From: Bacteroidota bacterium
GTDB lineage: Bacteria; Bacteroidota; Bacteroidia; 2-12-FULL-35-15
Length of the DNA: 64,000 bases
Assembly (NCBI GenBank): GCA_947469885.1
Contig: CANIQT010000003.1
Coordinates: 1 to 64,000, forward strand
Direction of reading: 5' to 3'
Below the pieces are notes generated by a model. That model saw only the letters and a list, made by a program, of their open reading frames with translations, was not told the DNA's origin and did no database searches. Positions 16,837 through 26,307 of this stretch are shown here, piece by piece; the first letter of the stretch is position 1; every line of letters starts with the position of its first letter. The position numbers and the translations under genes are program-made.

Positions 16837-17877
16837 ATGAAAAATTTATCCCCAAAAATAGTATTGTTAGTAATTTCAATTGTGCTTTCAGCAATTGTAT
16901 CCATTGTTATCAGTTATTTTATTTTTAATATAAAAGGTAATTTTACTTGGAATTTTGTAGCGTTCGGTTTTCTTATTTCGTTTGTTACCTGTTTGCTGCT
17001 TTTGTTTTTTGTAAATATTTTTATCTTTAAAAAAATAGAACAGTTATTAATAAACGTAAAGAACTTTCGTTCGCAAAGCGATAATCCTACCTCTTCCATC
17101 AACTATAACAAAAACGAAATAAATAATTTGGATAGCGAAATTATGGCGTGGGCAGAAGACCGAAAAAATGAAATAGAGCGATTGAAAAAGTTGGAAGTGT
17201 ATCGCAAAGAATTTCTTGGTAATGTATCGCACGAATTAAAAACACCGATATTTAATATACAAGGATATGTGCTCACATTGTTGGATGGAGGGTTGGAAGA
17301 TAAATCCATCAATCGAAATTATTTGCAACGAGCCGAAAAAAGTGTGGATAGGATGATTGCCATTATAGATGATTTGGAAGCTATTTCGCAATTAGAAATG
17401 GGAGAATTACAGATAGAACCTGAGCGGTTTGATTTAACTTCGTTGATGAAAGATGTGTTGGAAGCACAAGAAATGAAGGCAACCGAAAAGGGCATTATTC
17501 TTACTTTTCCCGAATCATCAAAACCTGTTTTTGTTTTTGCTGACAGGTTCAGAATTAGGCAAGTGATTGTGAACTTAATTGTGAATTCGGTGAAGTATGG
17601 CAAAGAATATGGAGAAACAAAAATTCGATTTTATGATGTAGGAGATAATATTTCAGTAGAAATTTCGGACAATGGAATAGGGATAGCCGATGTACATTTG
17701 CCGCGTTTGTTTGAACGTTTTTATAGAGCCGACAAAAGCCGTTCGAGAGAACAAGGAGGCACCGGTTTAGGATTGTCGATTGTGAAACATATTATAGAAG
17801 CGCACAATCAAACTATAAACGTGATGAGTACCGAGGGAGCAGGAACTGTTTTTTCTTTCACATTAAAAAAAGCATAA
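16837..17877 (+). CDS. PhoR-like sensor histidine kinase
   Basis: The 346-aa kinase has two membrane helices (LLVISIVLSAIVSIVISYFI and the FLISFVTCLLLLFFVNIFIF stretch) with almost no periplasmic loop. The HisKA H-box is FLGNVSHELKTPIFNIQGY. The HATPase domain has NLIVNSVKYG, DNGIGI, RFYRADKSRSREQGGTGLGLS. It is 10 nt behind the SpoIIE sensor gene, so the two are probably co-transcribed. No response regulator is adjacent, so its partner must be encoded elsewhere. The short sensor part suggests it detects a membrane signal or another protein. Confidence 0.93.
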   Translation: MKNLSPKIVLLVISIVLSAIVSIVISYFIFNIKGNFTWNFVAFGFLISFVTCLLLLFFVNIFIFKKIEQLLINVKNFRSQSDNPTSSINYNKNEINNLDSEIMAWAEDRKNEIERLKKLEVYRKEFLGNVSHELKTPIFNIQGYVLTLLDGGLEDKSINRNYLQRAEKSVDRMIAIIDDLEAISQLEMGELQIEPERFDLTSLMKDVLEAQEMKATEKGIILTFPESSKPVFVFADRFRIRQVIVNLIVNSVKYGKEYGETKIRFYDVGDNISVEISDNGIGIADVHLPRLFERFYRADKSRSREQGGTGLGLSIVKHIIEAHNQTINVMSTEGAGTVFSFTLKKA

Positions 17878-17878
17878 C

Positions 17879-17913
17879 ACCTCACCCCTGCCCATCTCCA
17901 AAGAAGAGGGGAG
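17879..17913. repeat. GC-rich CCTCACCCC/GAGGGG element
   Basis: A short GC-rich segment (CCTCACCCCTGCCCATCTCC ... GAAGAGGGGAG) between two convergent kinase genes forms an imperfect hairpin. Related segments lie at 29697-29714 and 55627-55668. This looks like a dispersed intergenic repeat that may act as a terminator between the convergent genes. Confidence 0.45.
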
Positions 17914-17914
17914 A

Positions 17915-20900
17915 TTATTCTTCGGTAAAACGATTTAGGGAAACAAAGAAGGTACTACCCATCCCACTAACAGTTGTAAACCATATTCTGCCGTTTATAC
18001 TTTCGACAATGTTTTTTACAATTGCCAATCCAAGTCCCATTCCGCCTGTTTTGGTTGTAAAGTTAGGCGAGAAAATTTTATCCAAAACATCGTCCGACAC
18101 CCCAGTTCCATTATCGGCAATGCTGATCGTAATCTGATTGAATTCTTTTTTGATGCCAACATTTATCTGCCCTGCTTTGTTTTCGGGAATAGATTGTATG
18201 GCATTTTTCAAAAGATTGTTGAATACGCGCAGCAATTGTTCCTTGTCGGCACTCACAAAATAGTTTGTGTTGTTTTCTTTCTCAAAATGCATTTGAACAT
18301 TGTGAGTGTTATCAAACAAACCAATACTATTTGCCAGAATTTCTTCCACATTAATTTTTTCGAGATTGGTTTTAGGCATCTTGGCAAAATTTGAAAATTC
18401 AGTAGCAATGGTAGAAAGTGAATCAATTTGTTCGATGATTGTTTTTGTTAAACGTTCCATCTTCGTATCCATATCAGGAGCATGTTCGAGCCAAGTGCGT
18501 TGCAGATGCTGCACAGAAAGCTTCATCGGAGTTAAAGGGTTTTTTATTTCGTGAGCCACTTGTTTTGCCATTTCACGCCATGCACTCTCTCTCTCCGATT
18601 TGGCAAGCAAGTCGGCACTCTTTGCCAATTCCGAAATCATGCGGTTGTATTCGCTCACTAAGTTTCCAATCTCATCATTTTCTTTCCATTCAATTGGCTC
18701 GTTGGTTTTTCCTAATTTAATTTTACTCAACTTGTCCTGAATCAATTTGAGTGGTTTGGTAACATAATTTGAAATAAAAATCGCAGTGACAATAGATAAT
18801 GCAAACAACAGAACATAGATATTAATTAATGCAACTAAAAAACCTGATATTTCTTTTTCGAGTTCGCTTTGCTTCGCAAAATAGGGAAGATTAAGGTATG
18901 CAAGCAATTCTCCTTCTTTGTTTTTAAATGGAATATAAGCGGACAAATAATTTAATTTGCCGATGCGCTCATCATGTATAAATTCTGTTTTACCCAACAC
19001 AGCAATCTGCAGAAAAGCTTCGGGATTCATTTTTTTAGAAGTCAAACCCTCGTCAAACAATTTGGAGCGTGAAGAAGCATAAAGGTTACCTTTTGCATCA
19101 TAAAAACTAATATCAGTAAAAAAGATAGAAGAAGCTTTTTTGAGATTAAACGAAACATATTCCGTAAGACCTTTGTTTAATATCGTTTCTGCCGAAAGCT
19201 TTTCTTCCAAATCAATTAACACAGAATGAATTTTTTCGCTGATGTTTTTCTGGTTCTGTGCTTCAAACTGATGCTTAATGTAATAAATAGTGCCACCACC
19301 AAACAGAGCAAGCGAAACCAACACAATCATTACCAGCACCACTTGTATCCGGTATTTAAAACTAAAATTCTCTAACAAACTTCCGAGCAACATTTGCCTG
19401 AAAAACAAAATGGATAACAAGAGCAAACAAAAGAAAGCAAAGAGGTAGGAGAAAGTAGTTATTCTACCAATTAAACCCTCGCTTTTAAAGCTAAGTACAA
19501 TCAATGTTTCGGAATCGGGGTGATACAGAAGATGGTTGAAGCCATCTTTGTCCAAATAATTAAATTCTTCCTTTGAGAAGTCGAATGCTCGGCTTGTAAG
19601 TCCATACGAATACTTACCATATTGACTTATTAATGCATGGTGTTTGTATTTTGCATACGAATAATTGGTGAGTTCTTCTGACAAACCAATATTTCTATCG
19701 AGTAACAATTCGGGGAAACCTATTTCATCCGAAATAAATTTAGCATCCAACTCAATATAGAGTGTCCCATACTTTTGCTTTGTTTTAGGCTCTCGATAGA
19801 AAACTAACTTAGTGAGGTAACTTATTTTGCCCGATTCGCTATTGATAAAATTAAAGGATTCGCAAGAAGTTGGTTTTCCCTTCTTGGCGATCAATTCGTC
19901 AAAATAAAAATTATTATCAAACAAGGCGTTTTGAGATTTAATAACGGGCACACACATACTATCGAACAAAGCAACGTGTACATCATACTTTTCCCAGAAA
20001 CCGCTAAAGTATTGCTGCTTTATTCGTTTCTCAAATTCAGCAGGTTCTTTATCCACTTTATTTACATACGAAATCAGTGTCAAATCATTTTGCAATTTTT
20101 CCTCAATGTCTTGAAACAAAAGCTCAGCCACAGGGTCTTGCTCTGCCGAGAGTTTTTCAGCATAAATTTTCCGAGTTTCTTTTTCTTTAATTCCAGTATG
20201 TTTAATAAAAATGTGAACTGAATAAAGTGAAAAAATAAATACCAATAAAATAATACCAGAAAACGGATAAACAATTTGTTTTCGTTTGATCAAAGCAATG
20301 GAAAGCACCAGAACAAAGGGAAGGAAAATTACAATTAAATCAAGCGTACCAAGCAAATGAGAAATGGCAGTGTGAATACTAGCGGAAATAATAAATACTA
20401 AAACATACTGTTGGTTATTTAGTTTTAATTGCTTAAGAAAAGATACCATTTTGTCGGCAAACAAAAAATAAACAAACAGCAATAGCCCAATAATAAAGAT
20501 ACCTACATAGGTATATTCATTAAGACTAAATAAATTGTTGATTGAGAAAACAATGTTGGAATTTTTAATCAAACCAATAAACACTTCGGTAATAATCCAA
20601 GAGAACCAAAAGAAGCCAAGAAAAAAAATAAGAGAGAGTACTAGCTTATTGATGCTTTCGAGTCTAGCAATGATGTTGTCGAAATTGCATTCTTTTAAAA
20701 CATAAAACGAAAGATAAAAAAGCAGGACTACATTTATCAATAAATCGCCCAATGAGGTAAGCCACACCGAGCCAGCATCTGCAAACACTTTTGGATTGAA
20801 CAACTCGAAACCGTAAAAACTTTCCGGGAATCTAAACGTGATGGTAAGGTAACGGAAGATTACAATTGATAGCGTAAACATTAGAACATGATAGTTTTTA

Positions 20901-21619
20901 CTGATCTTGGAAAGGGATGCAAAAATTCTTTGGAGAAATAAAATAAAAAGCAAACAAGCAAGTAAATTAAATAATACCACCACATACGAAGTAAATGAGT
21001 TGTAGTAATTGGTGATATTAAAATCCAACGAAAACAAATAATCGCCAGAAACATTCTTTATTCTATTCACTGAATTGGGATTGTCGGTAATAAGTTTGGT
21101 ATCGGCACCAACTTCAAAATCTTTTTGAAATTCGTTGGTCAAATATTTGTTTTGATAAGGGTATTCGTTTTTAATTAAAACAAGTCCTACCACTGTTTTG
21201 GTAGTAGTAGCATTGGTGTGTGGTCGCATTACTTCAAACCATCCATTGTGCAGTTTTGCCATCTTGGTATCCAGACAAACTTCTTTTACCCAATTCTCAA
21301 CAGCAATAGAATTATCGCTCCAAAATTTTAAAGTATCATTTTCATAAATCAAAACTGCCAGTCCTTCTTGTTCCAACAATTGGTTGTAATAGTCAGGTTT
21401 GTCAATAAAAAGTTGATTGTAGCTCTGGGTTTCGGCTCTTTTGGCAAGCGAAGACATTTCGGTGGTAAGCCTTTGTTCCTTTTTATGTAATTGTTTTTCG
21501 AAATCGGAAATGGTGGAAGAGGCATTGTCACTGTAAGAATGATACAGAAAGTAAGCAAACACAAAAAGCAGGAAAGCAATAGTGATTAAAAAGTATTTAT
21601 TTTCGAAAAGTTTTTTCAA
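17915..21619 (-). CDS. large NtrY-like sensor histidine kinase
   Basis: The kinase has one N-terminal helix, a periplasmic part, a block of about eight further membrane helices, a second extracytoplasmic sensor region, a last helix (VLLFALSIVTAIFISNYV) and a HAMP domain. A HisKA H-box (AKQVAHEIKNPLTPMKLSVQ) and HATPase boxes (NNLLKNAIQS, DNGTGV, GGMGLGLAIVKNI) complete it. The VAHEIKNPLTP box is typical of NtrY/NtrB kinases. The track start at 21745 would overlap the divergent gene's start. No ATG exists further in, so TTG at 21619 (MKKLFENKYFLIT, about 1234 aa) is the best start. No response regulator is adjacent. Confidence 0.88.
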   Translation of the reverse strand: MKKLFENKYFLITIAFLLFVFAYFLYHSYSDNASSTISDFEKQLHKKEQRLTTEMSSLAKRAETQSYNQLFIDKPDYYNQLLEQEGLAVLIYENDTLKFWSDNSIAVENWVKEVCLDTKMAKLHNGWFEVMRPHTNATTTKTVVGLVLIKNEYPYQNKYLTNEFQKDFEVGADTKLITDNPNSVNRIKNVSGDYLFSLDFNITNYYNSFTSYVVVLFNLLACLLFILFLQRIFASLSKISKNYHVLMFTLSIVIFRYLTITFRFPESFYGFELFNPKVFADAGSVWLTSLGDLLINVVLLFYLSFYVLKECNFDNIIARLESINKLVLSLIFFLGFFWFSWIITEVFIGLIKNSNIVFSINNLFSLNEYTYVGIFIIGLLLFVYFLFADKMVSFLKQLKLNNQQYVLVFIISASIHTAISHLLGTLDLIVIFLPFVLVLSIALIKRKQIVYPFSGIILLVFIFSLYSVHIFIKHTGIKEKETRKIYAEKLSAEQDPVAELLFQDIEEKLQNDLTLISYVNKVDKEPAEFEKRIKQQYFSGFWEKYDVHVALFDSMCVPVIKSQNALFDNNFYFDELIAKKGKPTSCESFNFINSESGKISYLTKLVFYREPKTKQKYGTLYIELDAKFISDEIGFPELLLDRNIGLSEELTNYSYAKYKHHALISQYGKYSYGLTSRAFDFSKEEFNYLDKDGFNHLLYHPDSETLIVLSFKSEGLIGRITTFSYLFAFFCLLLLSILFFRQMLLGSLLENFSFKYRIQVVLVMIVLVSLALFGGGTIYYIKHQFEAQNQKNISEKIHSVLIDLEEKLSAETILNKGLTEYVSFNLKKASSIFFTDISFYDAKGNLYASSRSKLFDEGLTSKKMNPEAFLQIAVLGKTEFIHDERIGKLNYLSAYIPFKNKEGELLAYLNLPYFAKQSELEKEISGFLVALINIYVLLFALSIVTAIFISNYVTKPLKLIQDKLSKIKLGKTNEPIEWKENDEIGNLVSEYNRMISELAKSADLLAKSERESAWREMAKQVAHEIKNPLTPMKLSVQHLQRTWLEHAPDMDTKMERLTKTIIEQIDSLSTIATEFSNFAKMPKTNLEKINVEEILANSIGLFDNTHNVQMHFEKENNTNYFVSADKEQLLRVFNNLLKNAIQSIPENKAGQINVGIKKEFNQITISIADNGTGVSDDVLDKIFSPNFTTKTGGMGLGLAIVKNIVESINGRIWFTTVSGMGSTFFVSLNRFTEE

Positions 21620-21696
21620 CCGAAGATTATTAACGTGATTTAAATTTTTGTTCAGAATAAAGTTTATTTTTACAAACCAAACAAAAGTAAAGAAAT

Positions 21697-21704
21697 TAAT
21701 TTTG
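21697..21704 (+). promoter_or_regulatory. TAATTTTG -7 element
   Basis: TAATTTTG matches the Bacteroidota -7 consensus TAnnTTTG exactly and lies 34 nt before the ATG of the glycosyltransferase gene. I see no clear TTG at the -33 position, so this rests on one half of the consensus. Confidence 0.4.
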
Positions 21705-21738
21705 GACGCTGCATTGCACCATAAATTATACCAAAAAT

Positions 21739-23628
21739 ATGGCAAAACAAAAATCTACTGAAAAGGAATTAAAGGATAATCTGAAAACGAATACATTTAC
21801 TTCTTTCGATAAATTCTGGCTGCAATGTGCAGCATTGGTTATCATTGGTTTTTGTTTCTATGCCAATTCGTTTGTAAACGGATATGCGTTGGACGATGGC
21901 ATTGTTATTCAGAAAAACGATTATGTGCAACAAGGCTTTAAGGGAATTTCGAAGATAATGAAAACCGATGCATACGATAGTTTTTATCGCTCTATGAATG
22001 CTAAGCAACAACTATCGGGAGGGCGATACCGTCCACTTTCGGTTGTTACTTTTGCTATCGAACAGCAATTGTTTGGGAGCAATGAAAAAGAGAAACCAGA
22101 AAATGATGTGGCGATGGTGAGGCATATTATGAATGTGGTGTTTTATATTTTATCATTAGTGTTCTTACTTTATTTCTTGCAAACCTTCGTATTTAAAGAC
22201 ACTCCGCTGGTTGCTTTTTTAACCTGTTTAATTTTTTTAATTCATCCGATACACACTGAAGTTATTTCGAACGTAAAAAGCCGTGACGAAATTTTATCTT
22301 TTTTATTTATCATCCTCACTTTTATTTCTGCATTCGGGTTTCGTGAAACAAAAAAAACACTGCATCTGATTCTCGGATTAATTTATTATTTCTGCGCGCT
22401 GCTCTCTAAGGAATATGCTGTAACATTAGTGGTTTTAATCCCGATGTTATTTTATATTGTAAACAAAGACACCATGAGTCGCTCGTTGTTTTATGTTCTT
22501 CCTTATTTGGCTATTGCTGTCATCTATTTATTAATACGATATTCGATTGTAAAATCGGGAGCGAGTGGAGAAAACCCTGATGTGCTAAACAATCCGTTTA
22601 AGTTTGCTACCACACCCGAAAAGTGGGCAACCAAGATTGAAATACTGAATCATTATTTACGATTGTTGTTTGTTCCTTATCCACTTTCCAGCGACTATTC
22701 GTATAACTCTATTCCTTATACTAACTTTGGTAATCCGATGGTGTGGTTCTCCATTTTGTTTCATTTATCAGCTGTTGTAGCTACCATTTATTTATTTATC
22801 AAACGAAATATTATTGCATTTGCACTTGCGTTTTATTTACTGCACTTACTTTTGGTTTCTAATTTAATAATGAACCTTGGTGCAACCATGGGCGAACGTT
22901 TGATATTTCATTCTTCGTTCGGATTCGCCATCATTATGGCTGTTTTTATAAACTGGTTATTGAACAAAATTTCATCTGCACAAACAAAAAAAATAATTGT
23001 TATTTCATTTGTTTGTTTAATCACCGTTGGCAGTTCAGCTATTGTTATTCCTCGCAATGCACAATGGAAAAATGATGCTTCGCTTTTTATTGCAGATGCA
23101 GAAACTGTTCCCAATAGTGCTTTGGTAAATGGTAATGCAGGTAAAGCTTATTTGGACATGGCAGATACTACTAAAAATAAAACAGAAGAAAAAAAGCTTA
23201 TTCAAAAAGCCATTTATCACCTGAGCAAATCGGTGGCAATTCATACTCAGTATGTAAATGGGTATCTCAACTTAGGTGTGGCATATTATAAATTGGAAAA
23301 CTATGATAGTGCAAAAGTGGAGTGGGACATTGCAAAAACCATATATCCGAACAATCCTTTTTTGCAACGAAATTTTGGATTGCTAGCTCAAATTTATTTT
23401 AATAAAGCAATGGCTATTGGAGATAAAAATCCTTTGCAGGCAGTTGTTTACCTTGAAAAGGCAGTGGATATATCGCCTGCTGATGATGGCTATTGGTACA
23501 ACTTAGGAGGTGCATCATTTATGGCTAAAGATTTTGAAAAAGCAAGAAATGCCTGGAACAAAGCTGTGGAACTAAACCCAAACAATGAGAATGCAAAACA
23601 AGGATTGCGGGCTTTACCCATTAAATAA
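21739..23628 (+). CDS. TMTC-like membrane glycosyltransferase with TPR repeats
   Basis: The 629-aa protein has about ten membrane helices followed by three or more TPR units (from about residue 490: NGYLNLGVAYYKLENYDSAK, GYWYNLGGASFMAKDFEKA). The acidic pair in YALDDGIVI after helix 1, the LIHPIHTEVISNVKSRDEI loop and GERLIFHSSFGF match the GT-C type TMTC/O-mannosyltransferase pattern. It would transfer a sugar from a lipid carrier to proteins on the outer side of the inner membrane. O-glycosylation of secreted proteins is common in this phylum, but the substrate cannot be read. A -7 element lies 34 nt upstream. Confidence 0.8.
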   Translation: MAKQKSTEKELKDNLKTNTFTSFDKFWLQCAALVIIGFCFYANSFVNGYALDDGIVIQKNDYVQQGFKGISKIMKTDAYDSFYRSMNAKQQLSGGRYRPLSVVTFAIEQQLFGSNEKEKPENDVAMVRHIMNVVFYILSLVFLLYFLQTFVFKDTPLVAFLTCLIFLIHPIHTEVISNVKSRDEILSFLFIILTFISAFGFRETKKTLHLILGLIYYFCALLSKEYAVTLVVLIPMLFYIVNKDTMSRSLFYVLPYLAIAVIYLLIRYSIVKSGASGENPDVLNNPFKFATTPEKWATKIEILNHYLRLLFVPYPLSSDYSYNSIPYTNFGNPMVWFSILFHLSAVVATIYLFIKRNIIAFALAFYLLHLLLVSNLIMNLGATMGERLIFHSSFGFAIIMAVFINWLLNKISSAQTKKIIVISFVCLITVGSSAIVIPRNAQWKNDASLFIADAETVPNSALVNGNAGKAYLDMADTTKNKTEEKKLIQKAIYHLSKSVAIHTQYVNGYLNLGVAYYKLENYDSAKVEWDIAKTIYPNNPFLQRNFGLLAQIYFNKAMAIGDKNPLQAVVYLEKAVDISPADDGYWYNLGGASFMAKDFEKARNAWNKAVELNPNNENAKQGLRALPIK

Positions 23629-23633
23629 CAAAA

Positions 23634-23663
23634 CCCCTTGTTTTGGCTAACCAAAACAAGGGG
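23634..23663 (-). terminator. strong hairpin CCCCTTGTTTTGG
   Basis: A perfect 13-bp stem CCCCTTGTTTTGG/CCAAAACAAGGGG with a 4-nt loop lies between two convergent genes. On the minus strand GGGG is followed by TTTTGTTATTT, so it suits the lysyl-oxidase-like gene. On the plus strand it is followed by an A-run and is weaker. Confidence 0.8.
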
Positions 23664-23709
23664 AGTAAAAAAAGAAACAATTGTATTATTTTTGCTAAGA
23701 AATATGAAA

Positions 23710-25533
23710 CTATTTATCTAACTGAATTAATCGAACGGATGCAGACTTATTTTGGGTACTTAATTTCAAAATATAAACTCCATTACTCAATCCAATATCT
23801 TTTACATTTATATTAAATTCATAGTGTCCCATTTCCTGGGTGCCTCTCGAAACGGCATATACTTTTTCTCCCATCACATTATACAATTCGAATTTAACAT
23901 CTGATTTTTCAGGAACAAAATAACTAACTGTAGTGCTTTCGGTGGTTGGGTTTGGATAGATGGAATAACCCAATACTGCAGCGGCTGATTCGTTAATGCC
24001 AACTCCTGTAATTGTTATTGTCTGAAAAGCGGTGTCGTTGCCACAATTGGAAGAGACAATTTGAATAACACCAAACACACCATTAGAAGTATAAGTGTGA
24101 GAAGGGTTTTGATTGGTACTCGTTCCTCCATCTCCAAATATCCATTGATACGTATAATTTATGTTTGGCGGATTAGAAAACTGAACAAAATTACCATTAA
24201 TAACATTGTAAGAAAAAGATGCCTGAGGCAATGGAATTTGTTGTGTCAATGTAATTGGAGCTGCTGCCCAGTTGTTGGTTTCGTCACTTTCCAGGAAATT
24301 ATTATCTGGGTCCGTTATCGAAACAATATAATAATCGCCATTGCAAACGCCTGTCAAATCAATAGACATACCTGACAATCCCTGACTGTAAATATCAAGA
24401 TTCCCAACATAAATTCCTTGGTCAACTCCGCAACCGGTAACTTGCCCGAAACCTGAATTGGGAATAGAATCCATGGTAATAACATTGCCATAACCATTAT
24501 CGCGCACGCAATACCCATAGTTAGAAGTACAGTTTCCAAGATTAATTAAACAAAAGGAAACTTTGGAACCTGTTGCAACAATAGGCCAAGTAGTAGCATC
24601 AGGATTGGAAGTAGAAGTGCGCAATGTAAACTCTGCCCAGTTGTTTACGTGTATGTGCCCGTGAGAAGGGTGATAGCTCATGGTTCCCTGAGTCAGTGTG
24701 TCGTGCGTAGTAATTACACTTCCGTTTTTATGATAAATGGTTTGCAGTAATTTTTGAGTAGGGCTGCTTCCATCAGGACAAGTTAGTGTAGCACAAGGAA
24801 CACTCACGGTATCGCACCAGCAAGAGTTGGAACCATGTATTTCCATTGGTCCCCAACCTATGTTGGGAGTAGCATTACTTAATGTGATGAGATTAGGAGT
24901 TTCGGTATGATTTTGAGTAATAATTAAAGCAGATGCCGTCATATCGGGCAGCAAATCGCAATCTTGCGAACCATCAGGGCAGTAACAACCAGCACCATTG
25001 GCTGCAGAACATGGTCCGAATATAATAGGGTCGGCAGGTGGATGAGCAGCAAAGGTGATGGAAAAAGAAATTAAATTTCCGAAATCGCTTGGCACTTCAT
25101 CAATAATAGCTAACTGCCACAGTCCGTTAGGGTCTTGATTATTATTTACACCATTTATAGAAGTTACCGGGATGTAAGAGCCCGTAAACGGTGCTGTTCC
25201 GTTCATCACATCACCATTGGCACCATTCATCATAAAACAAGTATTTGTAAAATTGTCGCCACCACCACCGTTATTATTGGTCATCGAAATAATGGTTCCA
25301 TCGGGTGCTATTAATCGAATATCAATATCACCATCATACGTATGCGTAATGTTGACACACACTTGTGCCAGTCCAAATGCAGTATCAATCATGTTGGGTA
25401 AACCATTTACTGTAACAGGATAATAACGTAAGGTATCATCATCTGTTATTGGTCCGCCAATGCTGTTGGTAAAGGTTTGTGCATTAATAAAAAAAGGTGC
25501 AAGTAATAAAACAGAGAGTAGAATTTTTTTCAT
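23710..25533 (-). CDS. lysyl-oxidase-like, P-domain and PKD T9SS-secreted protein
   Basis: The 607-aa protein has a signal peptide. A proprotein-convertase P-domain follows (about 20-165: VNITHTYDGDIDIRLIAPDGT, DPNGLWQLAIID). The central region (about 195-430) resembles lysyl oxidase: DLLPDMTAS, then YHPSHGHIHVNNWAEFTL, whose His cluster fits the copper-binding motif, and Cys-rich segments. A PKD domain (YQWIFGDGGTSTNQNPSHTY) and a T9SS type A domain (YSIYPNPTTESTTVSYFVP, NGVYILKLS) close it. It may be an extracellular copper amine oxidase. The 222-aa family copy C lies 62 nt upstream in the same direction. Lysyl oxidase assignment is by motif and needs a profile search. Confidence 0.82.
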   Translation of the reverse strand: MKKILLSVLLLAPFFINAQTFTNSIGGPITDDDTLRYYPVTVNGLPNMIDTAFGLAQVCVNITHTYDGDIDIRLIAPDGTIISMTNNNGGGGDNFTNTCFMMNGANGDVMNGTAPFTGSYIPVTSINGVNNNQDPNGLWQLAIIDEVPSDFGNLISFSITFAAHPPADPIIFGPCSAANGAGCYCPDGSQDCDLLPDMTASALIITQNHTETPNLITLSNATPNIGWGPMEIHGSNSCWCDTVSVPCATLTCPDGSSPTQKLLQTIYHKNGSVITTHDTLTQGTMSYHPSHGHIHVNNWAEFTLRTSTSNPDATTWPIVATGSKVSFCLINLGNCTSNYGYCVRDNGYGNVITMDSIPNSGFGQVTGCGVDQGIYVGNLDIYSQGLSGMSIDLTGVCNGDYYIVSITDPDNNFLESDETNNWAAAPITLTQQIPLPQASFSYNVINGNFVQFSNPPNINYTYQWIFGDGGTSTNQNPSHTYTSNGVFGVIQIVSSNCGNDTAFQTITITGVGINESAAAVLGYSIYPNPTTESTTVSYFVPEKSDVKFELYNVMGEKVYAVSRGTQEMGHYEFNINVKDIGLSNGVYILKLSTQNKSASVRLIQLDK

Positions 25534-25595
25534 TTGATTTGGGTTTTAAGTTTATGAGTACAATATTAATGTATTTTTAATGGAAAAGCAATAAA

Positions 25596-26252
25596 TCAAT
25601 ACAATTCCACCATTATCGGTTTGCTTTCCCTACCTGCTTCGCCCGTAGGGCTGATGTAATACACTATTATATATAGTATCATTTTTAATTTATCTGCTGG
25701 ATACGAAAGTTCGAAAATAGATTTCTTTTCTTGAAGTTGTGTTTTGTAGTCGTCAGATGCAGGAGCCTCACCGCCTTGTTTCACAAAGGCAATTTTAATC
25801 CCAATAAAAGCAGCTCCATGGGGCTTTTTCTTTTTATGAGGATGCTTTGGGTCGAAAGCAAAAAATTTAACCATTCGCTCCGTTTGAAGAATACATGCCA
25901 AAACGGGTGCAAAATTGGTTACCGGAATTTTCCCGATGCTTTTTGTGTTCAGATTTATTTGGATATATTCCTTATCATTACCATCTAACTTTAGTGTGGT
26001 ATCCGATTTTAAACGGGTTCGCAATCCTGCCAGAAATTCGAAACATTTATCATATTCCCTGCTGATATTCGAACGAATTTGCTCGCGAGGAGATATGTAT
26101 TTATTAAATTCTTCCTCCCACTTTTCCCAAAGCTCTTCCAGCAGTTCAATGAACTTGTAAGGAAGCTTCAGTCTTTCTGCTTCTTCAATTAAATATGGAA
26201 CAAGAATCATAAACCGGATGTGAAATTCGAGATACTTTGCTGATAAAATCAT
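25596..26252 (-). CDS. unrecognised 218-aa protein, module family copy C
   Basis: This is a divergent paralogue of the module proteins at 11757-12425 and 43828-44493. Shared landmarks are MILSAKYLEFHIRFM at the start, NFAPVLACILQT in the middle, a DPKHPHKKKKP basic loop where the others have DPNRPAKSAKP or DPNRIGKKGKP, a DDYKTQLQEKKSIFEL strand and the SPTGEAGRESKP end. The N-terminal half is more helical and charged than in copies A and B. It has no neighbouring 21-nt array, palindrome or regulator, but it sits 62 nt upstream of a T9SS-secreted protein, as the other copies do at somewhat greater distance. Function unknown. Confidence 0.72.
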   Translation of the reverse strand: MILSAKYLEFHIRFMILVPYLIEEAERLKLPYKFIELLEELWEKWEEEFNKYISPREQIRSNISREYDKCFEFLAGLRTRLKSDTTLKLDGNDKEYIQINLNTKSIGKIPVTNFAPVLACILQTERMVKFFAFDPKHPHKKKKPHGAAFIGIKIAFVKQGGEAPASDDYKTQLQEKKSIFELSYPADKLKMILYIIVYYISPTGEAGRESKPIMVELY

Positions 26253-26307
26253 GGGATGTTGGTATTAAATTATGGGTAAATTATTGATATAGATTACAGA
26301 ATCCATA

